Of a stretch of DNA of 64,000 nt, positions 30,841 through 40,043 are shown one piece after another (within the stretch, counting starts at the first letter, position 1; each line of letters begins with the position of its first letter). Made by a program: the position numbers and the translations under genes. A model generated the notes under the pieces. The model did no database searches, was not told the DNA's origin, and saw only the letters and a program-made list of their open reading frames with translations. The DNA lies in assembly GCF_004122165.1 (NCBI RefSeq), contig NZ_SBKO01000002.1:496001-560000 (forward strand), read 5' to 3'. The stretch is from Flavobacterium amnicola (GTDB lineage Bacteria; Bacteroidota; Bacteroidia; Flavobacteriales; Flavobacteriaceae).

Positions 30841-32910
30841 ATGCGCTATTTATTTCTTTTCATTTCGGCTTTTAGTTTTGGTCAGCAAGCCCAAAAAGTA
30901 GATTTTATATCCGTAAATGCTTTGGTCAAACCCAATGCTATTGAAAAATCGGTCAGTGGAGAAGTTAGCTATGATTTCAATGTCAAAGCTTCGATTGATA
31001 CCATTAAAATTGATGCCGTTAAAATGGAAATTAGTGATGTAAAAATCAACAATAAAACCGTTCCATTTAAAAATTCAGGCAAGCATTTGATGTTGTATGA
31101 AGGGTATAAAAATGGAAATAATAAATTAAGCTTTACGTATTCGGCAACGCCTAAGCAAGCCATGTATTTTGTGGGTGACCCTTCGACAGGCTCAGGGCAA
31201 GTATGGACTCAAGGGCAGGGCAAATACACTTCGCATTGGTTACCTAGCTTTGACGATGTGAATGAAAAAGTGATCTTTAATATCGCGGTCGAATACCGTA
31301 ATGATTTTGAAGTGATTTCTAATGGAAAATTGGTGTCGAAAAAAGTCAACGACAAAGGAAGTCATAATATTTGGAGCTTTGAAATGGAAAAACCAATGAG
31401 TTCGTATTTGGTGATGATTGCCATTGGAAAATATGAAAAACAAACCCAAGAATCGGATTCAGGTGTTCCCTTAGAATTCTATTTAAAACCAGCCGATAAA
31501 GATAAATTTGAAGCCACTTATCGCTATTCCAAACAAATATTTGATTATTTCGAAGAGGAAATCGACGTGAAATATCCTTGGAAAGTATACAAACAAGTAC
31601 CTGTTGATGATTTTCTATATGCCGGTATGGAAAACACCTCCGCTACTGTTTTTTCGCAAGATTTGGTGGTGGATGCCATAGGTTTTAACGATCGAAATTA
31701 TGTCAATGTGAATGCTCATGAACTGGCACATCAATGGTTTGGTGACTTAGTGACTGCCAAAGAAGGAAAGCACCATTGGTTGCAAGAAGGCTTTGCTACC
31801 TATTATGCCATGTTGGCTGAACGCGAAATTTTTGGGAACGATTATTTCTATTTTGAATTGCTTAAAAACGCTGAAGAGCTGAAAGATGCCAGTAAAACCG
31901 ATACCATTCCGTTACTTAGTGATAAAGCCAGCTCGTTGACCTATTACAAAAAAGGCGCTTGGGCCCTGCACTATTTAAGCACTCAAATAGGCGCTAAAAA
32001 TTTCACCAAAGCCGTGAAGTCCTATTTAAAGAAAAACCAATTTAAAACGGTAGAAACCAATGATTTCCTTACCGAGATTAGTAAAGTTTCGGAAATTGAT
32101 ATCGCCGATTTCAAAAAACTATGGTTAACTGAAAATGAATTCCCACTCAGCGCCGTGAATGAAATATTGGCAAAAAACAAAACCATTAAGCAGTTTTTCG
32201 AAATTAAGAAATTGAACAAAAAACCTTTGGCTGATAAGAAAATCACGCTTAAATCGACGCTAAAAGACAAAATAAGCTATAAAATCAAGAGAGAAGTGGT
32301 CTATCAATTGGAAAAAATTCCAATCGAGGAAAAGAAAGACTATATGAAATTAGCCTTGCAAACCAATAACCCTCAAATTCGTCAAGCAGTTGCCCAAACG
32401 GTAAGCAAAATTCCTGCCGATTTCAAAGACCAATACGAAACCTTATTGGACGACCAATCGTATGATACTAGGGAAATTGCACTGGAAAACTTATTCAATC
32501 AATTTCCAGAGGATCGCATTGCATTATTAGATAAATCGAAAGACTGGGTAGGCTTTAATGATAAAAGTTTGCGAATTACGTGGTTGGCTTTAGCTATATC
32601 GGATGAAAAATACGACCCTTCTAACAAATCTAAATTCTATCAAGAACTGATTGATTATGCACAACCAAGTAATGATAGTTCCATTCGAAAAAATGCCTTA
32701 GAGCGTTTGCTAATGCTAAATCCAACGGATGAAAAAGTATTAAGTTCACTTGTGAATGCCACCACACATCACAAATGGCAATTTGTAAGTTTTGCCAAAA
32801 ACACGATACGAACCATGTTGAAAAACGAAAAATTCAAAACGGCGTTTCAAGAATTATCTCCGAAATTAAATGAAAAAGAACAGCTTTTTTTAACGACTGA
32901 AATGAAGTAA
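30841..32910 (+). CDS. M1 family metallopeptidase (aminopeptidase N-like)
   Basis: A 689-residue exported zinc aminopeptidase. The N-terminus MRYLFLFISAFSFGQQ is a short signal peptide. GMENTSATVFS supplies the GAMEN-type substrate-binding segment. The zinc site is HELAH (His293, Glu294, His297) with Glu316, the exact HExxHx18E spacing. A HEAT-like helical C-terminus follows (about 480-689). Residues 114-120 (PSTGSGQ) are encoded by a copy of a widespread palindromic repeat (31179-31197) read in frame; this makes a short surface-loop insert before VWTQGQGKY. All catalytic residues are intact. Confidence 0.93.
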   Translation: MRYLFLFISAFSFGQQAQKVDFISVNALVKPNAIEKSVSGEVSYDFNVKASIDTIKIDAVKMEISDVKINNKTVPFKNSGKHLMLYEGYKNGNNKLSFTYSATPKQAMYFVGDPSTGSGQVWTQGQGKYTSHWLPSFDDVNEKVIFNIAVEYRNDFEVISNGKLVSKKVNDKGSHNIWSFEMEKPMSSYLVMIAIGKYEKQTQESDSGVPLEFYLKPADKDKFEATYRYSKQIFDYFEEEIDVKYPWKVYKQVPVDDFLYAGMENTSATVFSQDLVVDAIGFNDRNYVNVNAHELAHQWFGDLVTAKEGKHHWLQEGFATYYAMLAEREIFGNDYFYFELLKNAEELKDASKTDTIPLLSDKASSLTYYKKGAWALHYLSTQIGAKNFTKAVKSYLKKNQFKTVETNDFLTEISKVSEIDIADFKKLWLTENEFPLSAVNEILAKNKTIKQFFEIKKLNKKPLADKKITLKSTLKDKISYKIKREVVYQLEKIPIEEKKDYMKLALQTNNPQIRQAVAQTVSKIPADFKDQYETLLDDQSYDTREIALENLFNQFPEDRIALLDKSKDWVGFNDKSLRITWLALAISDEKYDPSNKSKFYQELIDYAQPSNDSSIRKNALERLLMLNPTDEKVLSSLVNATTHHKWQFVSFAKNTIRTMLKNEKFKTAFQELSPKLNEKEQLFLTTEMK
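31179..31197 (+). repeat. Short palindromic repeat read in frame inside the M1 peptidase
   Basis: CCCTTCGACAGGCTCAGGG is an imperfect 19-bp palindrome that shares CTTCGACAGGCTCAG with the units at 24.06-24.24 kb (there as the reverse complement). It encodes PSTGSG in the peptidase without breaking the frame. Confidence 0.75.
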
Positions 32911-33001
32911 TAGTAGCCACGAATACACGAATTATTTTCAATTTTAGTTCATGAATTCGTCGCAGAAGGAGTGATTTTTACCCTTTAAATTTTATCATAT
33001 T

Positions 33002-33035
33002 AAGCTAATTTTTGGAATTAAAATTAGCTTTTTTT
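33002..33035 (+). terminator. Terminator of the M1 peptidase gene
   Basis: Stem AAGCTAATTT / AAATTAGCTT with a 9-nt loop and a T-run. It overlaps the 3' end and stop of the convergent menC gene (33005). Confidence 0.75.
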
Positions 33036-34060
33036 ATGTCCCAATTTTTCGTTGGATTGTAATTTAAATTTCCATTTTGCACTTCCAAAGGACAGTCAAA
33101 ATTATTGGTAAAAAGACCTCCGGTACCCAATCCTTGTGGCATCGGATTTTGCTTCAAAAAAGTATATTGTGCAATCGCATTTAAACCAATATTCGACTCC
33201 AAAGCCGAAGTAATCCACCAACCGATTTGATACTTTTCAGCGAGTAAAATCCACTCATCTGTACCGCGAATTCCACCTACAAAACTAGGCTTCAAAATGA
33301 TGTATTGTGGTTTTATTTTTTGCAGTAGTGCTTCCTTTTCTTCCAAAGTAAAGACACCAATTAGCTCTTCGTCTAATGCAATAGGTAAATGGGTCTGTTT
33401 ACACAAAACTGTCATCGTGTCAGTATTGTTTTTAGCTATCGGCTGCTCTATACTATGAATTTGAAAACCAGTTAGTTGATTTAATTTATGTAAAGCTTCA
33501 CTTAATTCAAAAGCGCCATTAGCATCCACCCTGATTTCGATTTGATCTGGAGTGAAATTTTGACGAATATACGCCAATAATTGCAGTTCTTTTTCGAAAT
33601 CGATGGCGCCAATTTTTAGTTTAATGCAACGAAATCCTTGTGCGATTTTATCTTCAATTTGTTGCTTCATAAACACCTCATCACCCATCCAAACCAAACC
33701 ATTAATCGGTATCGTTTTTTGCCCAGAAGTGAATTCGGAAGGAAACAGTAAAAAAGGGTTTTCAGCAGCCAAAGATAGGAACGCCATTTCGACTCCAAAT
33801 TGAATCGAAGGGAATTCTAAAAGCGCTTCCCAAAGTTGGTCTTTTCCTAAAAAAATATTGGCACAAACCCATTGCAATTTTGCTTCATAATCGGGTCGGT
33901 CGTCAGCGGATAGTCCACGTAAAATGCCACACTCCCCTATCCCCTTTTTTCCATCCTTTTCCAAGACCAAAAACCAAGTTTCTTTTTGGGTTAAAATTCC
34001 TCTTGACGTTCCGGAAGGTTGTTTGAAATCGAGTATGTGTTTTTTATAAGTAGCTTTCAA
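33005..34060 (-). CDS. menC: o-Succinylbenzoate synthase (MenC)
   Basis: A 351-residue enolase-superfamily enzyme of menaquinone synthesis that dehydrates SHCHC to o-succinylbenzoate. The catalytic lysine region IKLKIG is near 145, metal ligands follow in RVDANGAF, IEQPI and ALDEEL, and the second lysine is in ILKPSFVGG. A TAA lies in frame just upstream of a TTG at 34060 and no early ATG exists, so the start is TTG. It is on the same strand as menA and menB but separated from them by a TPR-protein gene and a metallo-hydrolase gene. Confidence 0.92.
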   Translation of the reverse strand: MKATYKKHILDFKQPSGTSRGILTQKETWFLVLEKDGKKGIGECGILRGLSADDRPDYEAKLQWVCANIFLGKDQLWEALLEFPSIQFGVEMAFLSLAAENPFLLFPSEFTSGQKTIPINGLVWMGDEVFMKQQIEDKIAQGFRCIKLKIGAIDFEKELQLLAYIRQNFTPDQIEIRVDANGAFELSEALHKLNQLTGFQIHSIEQPIAKNNTDTMTVLCKQTHLPIALDEELIGVFTLEEKEALLQKIKPQYIILKPSFVGGIRGTDEWILLAEKYQIGWWITSALESNIGLNAIAQYTFLKQNPMPQGLGTGGLFTNNFDCPLEVQNGNLNYNPTKNWDIKKANFNSKN

Positions 34061-34124
34061 ATTGAATTATGAATTATTAGAAAAAAGGGATAAGCGAAAA
34101 GGGATAATATTTAGTCTTGGCTAA

Positions 34125-35312
34125 TTAATTATACAATCGCCAAATCTTGTCGATGTTTTTCTGTGGTACGTTTGATTTTTTGAAATCATTCAAATCGTTA
34201 ATGGCTTTGTTTTTCCAAGTTTGCTTTGCGGAAATGTTTTGACTCATGAATTGCTTATGAATCTTCTTTGCCGCAGCCACTTCGTCTTTGAACATGAAGG
34301 CATGTGCCAGATTTAATTTCAAGAATAAATTTTCAGGAAACAACGTACTAGCGTTTTTAAGCGTTATAAAGGCTTTTTCGATTTGATTGGTCTTCAGATA
34401 CAATTCTCCTAATAAATTCGATTCTTGAGCTGCTAAAGGTGGTTTTGAAGCGATTTTCTCCTCTAAAACCGAAATAGCTTCGGCATAATTCTCTTTTTTG
34501 GCCCAATCGGAAGCCTCTTTGTAATAATTTCTATTGGTTTCTAGCTTCGATTTGAATTGTGCATTGTATTTCTCGAAAAGTGCTTTCTTTTGTTCTTCGG
34601 TAAACGTTGCAAATTGTTCGGCGTCGAACTCCTGGTACAAACTTTTCAGAAAATTACCCGAAGTCCCTCTGTATTTCGAATCGATTGATTTTATATAGTT
34701 TGAAACCCAAGTCGAAGCGCTGTTTTTAGCAGCCGTTGTCCAACCTTTTCTAGCTTGATAATCTACCCAAGGCACAATCTCTAGGATAATTTTTTCTGTC
34801 ATTACCCAGTTTTCATTCTTAAAAACAAACCAAACTACAGATGCTTCATCATCCAAACAAGTATTTTTGGCTAAAGAAACCACTTTGGCATCTTTACTTA
34901 CCGGATTTTTTTGATACAAACAGGCTTTTTCCACACTTTCCGAACCAATAAAATCGGAAGCTTTGGTATTGTCCGGAAAAATAGCATAGGTACATTTATC
35001 GCTTCCTGAAATATTAGACAAGAGCGAAATAGCACTACCAGTACCTTTACTAATATAATACGGATCCGGAATTGCCTTTAGCACGGATGCCAAATCGGAT
35101 ACCATTTTCTGGTTCTCATCCAAAAGTGTAATACGGTACGCAAATTCGGTCGTTCCAATGGGAAAATCTTCCGATTTTACGATCATTTTCTCGCCTCTTG
35201 AAAGCTGTATTTCTTTATTGGTAACACGTTGATTGTCCCAATAGCCTTCTTGTGATTGTGCAAAAGTTAAAAAGGAAGTGACTAGTAGAAATGGTAATAT
35301 TTGGGTTTTCAT
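34125..35312 (-). CDS. Secreted TPR-repeat protein of unknown function
   Basis: A 395-residue exported protein with signal peptide MKTQILPFLLVTSFLTFAQ. The first 200 residues show no family I recognise and include two well-spaced cysteine segments (KCTYAIF and ACLYQKN). The C-terminal part from about 265 has TPR-like helical pairs: DWAKKENYAEAISVLEEK, then LLGELYLKTNQIEKAFITL and LNLAHAFMFKDEVAAAK. TPRs mediate protein contacts, so a scaffold role in the periplasm or at the surface is possible. It lies within the men gene cluster but need not share its function. Confidence 0.8.
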   Translation of the reverse strand: MKTQILPFLLVTSFLTFAQSQEGYWDNQRVTNKEIQLSRGEKMIVKSEDFPIGTTEFAYRITLLDENQKMVSDLASVLKAIPDPYYISKGTGSAISLLSNISGSDKCTYAIFPDNTKASDFIGSESVEKACLYQKNPVSKDAKVVSLAKNTCLDDEASVVWFVFKNENWVMTEKIILEIVPWVDYQARKGWTTAAKNSASTWVSNYIKSIDSKYRGTSGNFLKSLYQEFDAEQFATFTEEQKKALFEKYNAQFKSKLETNRNYYKEASDWAKKENYAEAISVLEEKIASKPPLAAQESNLLGELYLKTNQIEKAFITLKNASTLFPENLFLKLNLAHAFMFKDEVAAAKKIHKQFMSQNISAKQTWKNKAINDLNDFKKSNVPQKNIDKIWRLYN

Positions 35313-35352
35313 CTTTTAAATTTCAATAACAATACTCAATTTCAATGCCAAT

Positions 35353-36030
35353 TTACAAATCGACACTCTGACCGATTTCCAAAAGCATCAAGTCTTTTCC
35401 TACGTCGAAGAACTTTTTGATCGCTTCTTCATGATTGATTTCAATATAGCCGAACGTATCGAAATGACAACCTAGAATTTTGTCACAGTCTACAAAATCG
35501 GAAGCAATAATAGCATCATCAACATCCATAGTAAAGCAATTCCCAATAGGAAGTATCGCCAAATCTAGTTTGGTTCGCATCGGAATCAATTTCATATCCA
35601 TTGTCAAAGCCGTATCCCCAGCAATGTAGATGTTTTTGTGTTCGCCTTCGATAACAAATCCGCCAGGCTGGCCTCCATAACTTCCATCCGGAAACGAACT
35701 GGAATGTACCGCATTTACGTATTTTACATTTCCGAAGTCAAAATCCCAACTTCCGCCGTGATTCATCGGATGAAATTTCAGTCCTTTATTTCCAAAATGA
35801 TTGGCAATTTCCCAATTGGAAACTACCATTGCGTTATTTTGATTAGCAATTAGCTCCACGTCTTGAATATGATCAAAATGAGCGTGTGTGATTAAAATAT
35901 AATCGGCTTTAATGGATTGGACATCAATATGACTTGCTTTTGGATTTCCAGTGATAAACGGGTCGACCAAAATATGTTTTCCTGAAACTTCAATGCCGAT
36001 ACAGGCGTGTCCGTAGAATGTTATTTTCAT
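35353..36030 (-). CDS. Metal-dependent hydrolase, UPF0173-type metallo-beta-lactamase fold
   Basis: A 225-residue cytoplasmic hydrolase with the MBL-fold metal site HAHFDH at 50-55, HSSSFPDGS near residue 110, GDTAL near residue 138 and a final HFDTFG near residue 190. The start MKITFYGHACIGIE is typical of the UPF0173 family. Substrate unknown. Its place between men genes recurs in Flavobacteria as far as I recall, so a co-conserved role is possible but unproven. It starts 37 bp after the menA stop. Confidence 0.88.
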   Translation of the reverse strand: MKITFYGHACIGIEVSGKHILVDPFITGNPKASHIDVQSIKADYILITHAHFDHIQDVELIANQNNAMVVSNWEIANHFGNKGLKFHPMNHGGSWDFDFGNVKYVNAVHSSSFPDGSYGGQPGGFVIEGEHKNIYIAGDTALTMDMKLIPMRTKLDLAILPIGNCFTMDVDDAIIASDFVDCDKILGCHFDTFGYIEINHEEAIKKFFDVGKDLMLLEIGQSVDL

Positions 36031-36067
36031 ATTTTTATTGTATTAGGCAAAAGTGACAAGGGAAAAG

Positions 36068-36997
36068 CTAAAAGATAAGGACCATTGCTAAAATTAGCGA
36101 CAGTAAAAACGTACTAATGGCTAGTTTTTTTAATTGCGGATCCAATCGTCGGTTGTCCTCACAAGTATAAACCGTTTTCAAATGACCCATTAATGGAAAA
36201 TAAGCCACTAAAAAAGCATATTGATCGATTCTAAATCCTACTCCGTTATAGATTATCGCAAAAATCAGAACCAACAACATTGCACCGCCCACTAAGAAAT
36301 AATGGTATATTTTAGCATTTTGTCCGCCCATTTTTACTACTAATGTATTTTTACCCGCTTTTTTATCCGATAATTCGTCGCGCATGTTGTTTAGATTCAA
36401 CACGCCGGTACTTAGCATTCCGATGGCACAAGCTGGTAGTACCAATTGCCAATCGAATTGTTTGGAATACAGAAAATTCACTCCAAGAGTACTTACCAAT
36501 CCGAAGAAAACAAACACAAACACATCGCCAAACCCTTTATATCCATAGGCCGAATCCCCTACCGTATAACGAATTGCTGAAGCAATGGCTAAAATTCCAA
36601 GGATTAGGAAAAATAAAGAATACAACAAATGTTTGTCTGAAAAAGCGATATAAATTAATAAAACCGCACAAACAAAAGTTAAGAATGTGGTGATGTACAT
36701 GGCGCGTTTCATCGCTTCAGGAGAAATCGCTCCACTTTGTAACGCACGTTGTGGCCCTACTCGATCGTCATTATCGGTCCCTTTTACCCCATCCCCATAA
36801 TCGTTGGCGAAATTGGACAATACTTGAAATCCGACAGTCGTTAAAATTGACAATACAAATATCCTCCAATCGAAAACCTGCGTAGGTGTTAAGACATCGT
36901 TTGTCGGGTTATTTAAAGCATACAAACTTCCTACCAATATTCCAGAAACCGAAAGTGGTAAGGTTCGTAATCGAGCAGCTTCAATCCAGTGTTTCAT
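36068..36997 (-). CDS. menA: 1,4-Dihydroxy-2-naphthoate polyprenyltransferase (MenA)
   Basis: A 309-residue integral membrane prenyltransferase that attaches the isoprenoid tail to DHNA to give demethylmenaquinone. The prenyl-diphosphate-binding motif NFANDYGDGVKGTDND is near residues 63-78, and the second aspartate-rich region NNMRDELSDKKAGK is near 205. About eight or nine membrane segments fit the UbiA superfamily. ATG at 36997 is preferred over a TTG 6 bp upstream. menB lies just upstream on the same strand. Confidence 0.93.
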   Translation of the reverse strand: MKHWIEAARLRTLPLSVSGILVGSLYALNNPTNDVLTPTQVFDWRIFVLSILTTVGFQVLSNFANDYGDGVKGTDNDDRVGPQRALQSGAISPEAMKRAMYITTFLTFVCAVLLIYIAFSDKHLLYSLFFLILGILAIASAIRYTVGDSAYGYKGFGDVFVFVFFGLVSTLGVNFLYSKQFDWQLVLPACAIGMLSTGVLNLNNMRDELSDKKAGKNTLVVKMGGQNAKIYHYFLVGGAMLLVLIFAIIYNGVGFRIDQYAFLVAYFPLMGHLKTVYTCEDNRRLDPQLKKLAISTFLLSLILAMVLIF

Positions 36998-37072
36998 ATT
37001 CAAATGTTTATTTGATTATCTGTTTATTTGTTTATTTGATTTATCGAATTAACGAATTGTCAAATCCACGTA

Positions 37073-37912
37073 TTACGGTAACCATTTTTTTTCAAAGTTA
37101 GGCTTGCGTTTTTCAAGGAAAGCATCACGTCCTTCTTTGGCTTCTTCCGTCATATAGGCTAGACGAGTAGCTTCACCCGCAAAAACTTGTTGTCCCACCA
37201 TGCCATCATCGGTTAAATTCATAGCGAATTTTAGCATTTTAATAGAGGTTGGCGATTTTGCCAATACTTCTTGTGCCCATTCATAAGCGGTGGCTTCTAA
37301 TTCCTCGTGAGGAACCACAGCATTCACCATTCCCATTTCGAAAGCTTCTTGTGCCGAATAATTGCGTCCTAAGAAGAAAATTTCACGGGCTTTCTTTTGT
37401 CCGACCATTTTGGCTAAATAGGCCGATCCGTAACCGCCATCAAAACTCGTCACATCCGCATCAGTTTGCTTGAAAATGGCGTGTTCTTTACTGGCTAAGG
37501 TCATATCACACACGACGTGCAAACTATGTCCGCCGCCTACAGCCCAACCCGGAACGACACAAATAACCGCTTTAGGCATAAAACGAATCATACGTTGTAC
37601 TTCTAAAATATTCAATCGGTGGTACCCATCATCTCCTACATATCCTTGATGACCGCGTGCTTTTTGATCGCCTCCACTACAAAAGGACCAAATGCCATCT
37701 TTAGAGGAAGGCCCTTCGGCAGAAAGCAACACTACTCCAATAGAAGTATCTTCTTGTGCATCGTAAAAGGCTTTGATTAATTCGGCGGTGGTTTTTGGAC
37801 GAAAAGCATTGCGAACATCGGGACGATTAAAAGCAATTCTCGCTACACCATTGCATTTCTTATAGGTTATATCTTCAAACTCTAGGGCAGTTTTCCAATT
37901 GATTGTATTCAT
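37073..37912 (-). CDS. menB: 1,4-Dihydroxy-2-naphthoyl-CoA synthase (MenB)
   Basis: A 279-residue crotonase-fold enzyme that cyclises o-succinylbenzoyl-CoA to DHNA-CoA. Characteristic segments are INRPDVRNAFRPKT, the oxyanion-hole region FCSGGDQKARG near 78-88, and GWAVGGGHSLHVVCD near 122-136. Full length and undamaged. It is the first gene of the minus-strand men run here; the 212-bp gap upstream is shared with a divergent lipoprotein gene and presumably holds its promoter. Confidence 0.95.
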   Translation of the reverse strand: MNTINWKTALEFEDITYKKCNGVARIAFNRPDVRNAFRPKTTAELIKAFYDAQEDTSIGVVLLSAEGPSSKDGIWSFCSGGDQKARGHQGYVGDDGYHRLNILEVQRMIRFMPKAVICVVPGWAVGGGHSLHVVCDMTLASKEHAIFKQTDADVTSFDGGYGSAYLAKMVGQKKAREIFFLGRNYSAQEAFEMGMVNAVVPHEELEATAYEWAQEVLAKSPTSIKMLKFAMNLTDDGMVGQQVFAGEATRLAYMTEEAKEGRDAFLEKRKPNFEKKWLP

Positions 37913-38124
37913 AGGTATTTTTAATTAATTCTATGTAAAAATACTTCATTTTCGTTTTTAAAAAATACTACTGCTAAATAATTCTTGTACTATTTTTCAA
38001 CAAGTGTTAAAGTTTAAAATAATTGCACTTTAAATTGTTTTTTTATTTATCTTTATTTCATTGAAAATCAACAAATTAAAAGTTGATTTAATTTAACTGA
38101 TTTATTAATTTAAAACGAAATTTT

Positions 38125-38313
38125 TTGAAAAAAACTGTTTTAATTGTCGCTCTTACATTTAGTGCATTGCTTACAAGTTGTAACAAAAAAGTAGAAGAAA
38201 CTACTCAAGAACAAATGCCTATTGAGGAAACCACTACGCAGATTGTTGATAGTATTCAAACTGATACTGTAGCACCTATGGCTGAACCAACGGATTCGAT
38301 TAGCAAAAAATAA
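38125..38313 (+). CDS. Small lipoprotein with TTG start
   Basis: A 62-residue lipoprotein. MKKTVLIVALTFSALLTSC is a lipoprotein signal with the lipidated Cys19. The mature part is only 43 residues, acidic and rich in Thr, Glu and Pro, with no fold I can name. The only start that gives the signal peptide is TTG at 38125. It is divergent from menB and followed by a gene-free stretch of 365 bp. Function unknown. Confidence 0.65.
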   Translation: MKKTVLIVALTFSALLTSCNKKVEETTQEQMPIEETTTQIVDSIQTDTVAPMAEPTDSISKK

Positions 38314-38678
38314 AAAAATAGCTTCAATCCTTAAAATTATTAATAATCCACAGGTAAAAAAGCGAACTATTAGTTTTGTATGAAGACAATTCACCGGGTT
38401 GTTTAAAGACAAAAACAAAAATTACATAGAATAAGGAAAAGAGAATGATAACGATTCTCTTTATTGAAAGAAATTATTCTATAAAAAGTTTATTTAATTT
38501 TTTGATTTGTAAAGATGTTATTATCGCTTTACGTATGTTATCGGTTATTCCAGCGAATGAAATCATAATGAAAGTAGAAAATTGGAATAATTAGAGAGAA
38601 ATGCCAATCTGAGGAAGATTGGCATTTTTTGTTGCGATTATTTAGCCGAGAGTTTTAGGCTGTTCTTAAATGACAATA
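38314..38678. other. Gene-free gap with two hairpins
   Basis: The gap between the lipoprotein gene and the convergent CvfB-like gene holds a stem-loop at 38440-38460 (AGAGAAT / ATTCTCT) and a strong plus-oriented terminator at 38600-38632. The 140 bp between them have no credible reading frame and could be a small RNA or a long 3' UTR. Confidence 0.4.
38600..38632 (+). terminator. Strong plus-strand terminator before the CvfB-like gene
   Basis: 11-bp stem AATGCCAATCT / AGATTGGCATT with a 5-nt loop and six T. It would end the lipoprotein transcript or a separate small RNA. Confidence 0.8.
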
Positions 38679-39536
38679 CTATTCTTTAACCAAATAGATT
38701 CCGTCTTCTTTTATTTCGATCAATTTTTGTTTGTAAAGGGTACCAATGGCTTTTTTGAAGGTCTTTTTACTCATTTTAAGTACCGTTTTGATATCTTCTG
38801 GGTGGGAATCGTCATTTAATCGTAAAAACCCACGACTGGCTTTTAATTCGTCTAATATGATTTGTCCGGAGGCATCCACTCTTTCCATTCCGAATGGCTG
38901 ACGCGAAACGTCAATTTTCCCATCAGGACGAATGTTTTTGATGTAACCAATAATTCTATCTCCAGTTCGTAAATCTTCGAAGACTTCATTTTTATACAAA
39001 AGTCCTTTGTGTTTTTCGTTGATGATGACATTGATTCCTACTTCCGTAATATGCGAAACTATCAAATCGACTTCTTCCCCATTTTCAACCGTAATATTTT
39101 CGTTGTCTAAAAACTGATTGGTTTTACTTGACCCCACTAAACGATTGGTTTTTTCGTCCATGTACATGTACACCAAATAGCGCTTCCCTTGTTCCATAGG
39201 ACGTGCTTGTTCTTTGAACGGAACAAACAAATCTTTTTCCATACCCCAATTCATAAAAGCCCCCACCTGATTCACATAATTGACACGTAAAAGCGCAAAT
39301 TCATTCAGAAAAATATAGGGTTCTAATGTTGTAGCCACGGGTCTTTCTTCATGGTCTAAGTACACAAAAACAGCTATTTCATTTCCAATTTTAAAGTCTG
39401 CTGGAACATATTTATTGGGCAGTAATATATCTTTAGTAGGATCTTGTTCAATATTTTCTTCAGGTAGCCCCAAATATAAACCGACTTTGGTTTCACGTAA
39501 TATTGTTAGTGTATTGTATTTTCCTATTTCAATCAT
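38679..39536 (-). CDS. CvfB-like S1-domain RNA-binding protein
   Basis: A 285-residue cytoplasmic protein with tandem S1-type OB-folds and a C-terminal winged helix, the CvfB layout. ATG at 39536 (MIEIGKYNTLTI) is chosen over one 10 codons upstream because family members start here. Segments GAFMNWGMEKDLFVPF and GINVIINEKHKGLLYKNEV are successive S1 folds; DIKTVLKMSKKTFKKAIG begins the winged helix (about 235). CvfB proteins bind RNA and affect gene expression in Gram-positives; the role in Bacteroidota is not known to me. Confidence 0.88.
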   Translation of the reverse strand: MIEIGKYNTLTILRETKVGLYLGLPEENIEQDPTKDILLPNKYVPADFKIGNEIAVFVYLDHEERPVATTLEPYIFLNEFALLRVNYVNQVGAFMNWGMEKDLFVPFKEQARPMEQGKRYLVYMYMDEKTNRLVGSSKTNQFLDNENITVENGEEVDLIVSHITEVGINVIINEKHKGLLYKNEVFEDLRTGDRIIGYIKNIRPDGKIDVSRQPFGMERVDASGQIILDELKASRGFLRLNDDSHPEDIKTVLKMSKKTFKKAIGTLYKQKLIEIKEDGIYLVKE

Positions 39537-39579
39537 TAGAGTAAGTTTCAAAGCGCAAAGATACAAAGAGAAAAGGCAA

Positions 39580-39604
39580 TAAAAAAACCCCGATACAATC
39601 GGGG
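39580..39604 (-). terminator. Terminator of the DUF2853 gene
   Basis: Stem CCCCGAT / ATCGGGG (39588-39604), followed on the minus strand by seven T. Confidence 0.8.
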
Positions 39605-39625
39605 CTATACTTGAGGTAAAATATC

Positions 39626-39967
39626 TTATTTGTAAACGCTTTCTTTTTTGAAATGCAATGCCAACAAATAATACACTACGGCTCTATATTTATTTTTATT
39701 AGAACGACCATATTTTTCAATTACAGCATCAATTCCTTTATCCAAATCAGCACCCTCTTTAAGTCCTAATTTTTTAATTAAAAAGTTGTTTTTTACTGTA
39801 TCCAATTCCGATTGTTGAGTTCCTGAAACCGTTGCTGCATCAGGATTGTAAATTGAAGGTCCACAACCAATCACCACTTTAGTCAATAAAGCCATATCAG
39901 GAGTTACTCCGCATTTTTCTTTTAAATCAGCCGCATACTTAGCGATCAAATCATCTCTTTTACTCAT
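39626..39967 (-). CDS. DUF2853 family protein
   Basis: A 113-residue helical cytoplasmic protein. The start MSKRDDLIAKYAADLKEK and the end NKYRAVVYYLLALHF are typical of DUF2853, a family of unknown function with known structures but no assigned activity. It lies between menD and the CvfB-like gene on the same strand, 76 bp after menD, with its own terminator. Confidence 0.88.
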   Translation of the reverse strand: MSKRDDLIAKYAADLKEKCGVTPDMALLTKVVIGCGPSIYNPDAATVSGTQQSELDTVKNNFLIKKLGLKEGADLDKGIDAVIEKYGRSNKNKYRAVVYYLLALHFKKESVYK

Positions 39968-40043
39968 AGGAAAATTGTTTAGTTAGTTAATGTTCTCTCA
40001 AATATAAACAATTTTAACGATTTCTAAAATGATTTATTATTCT

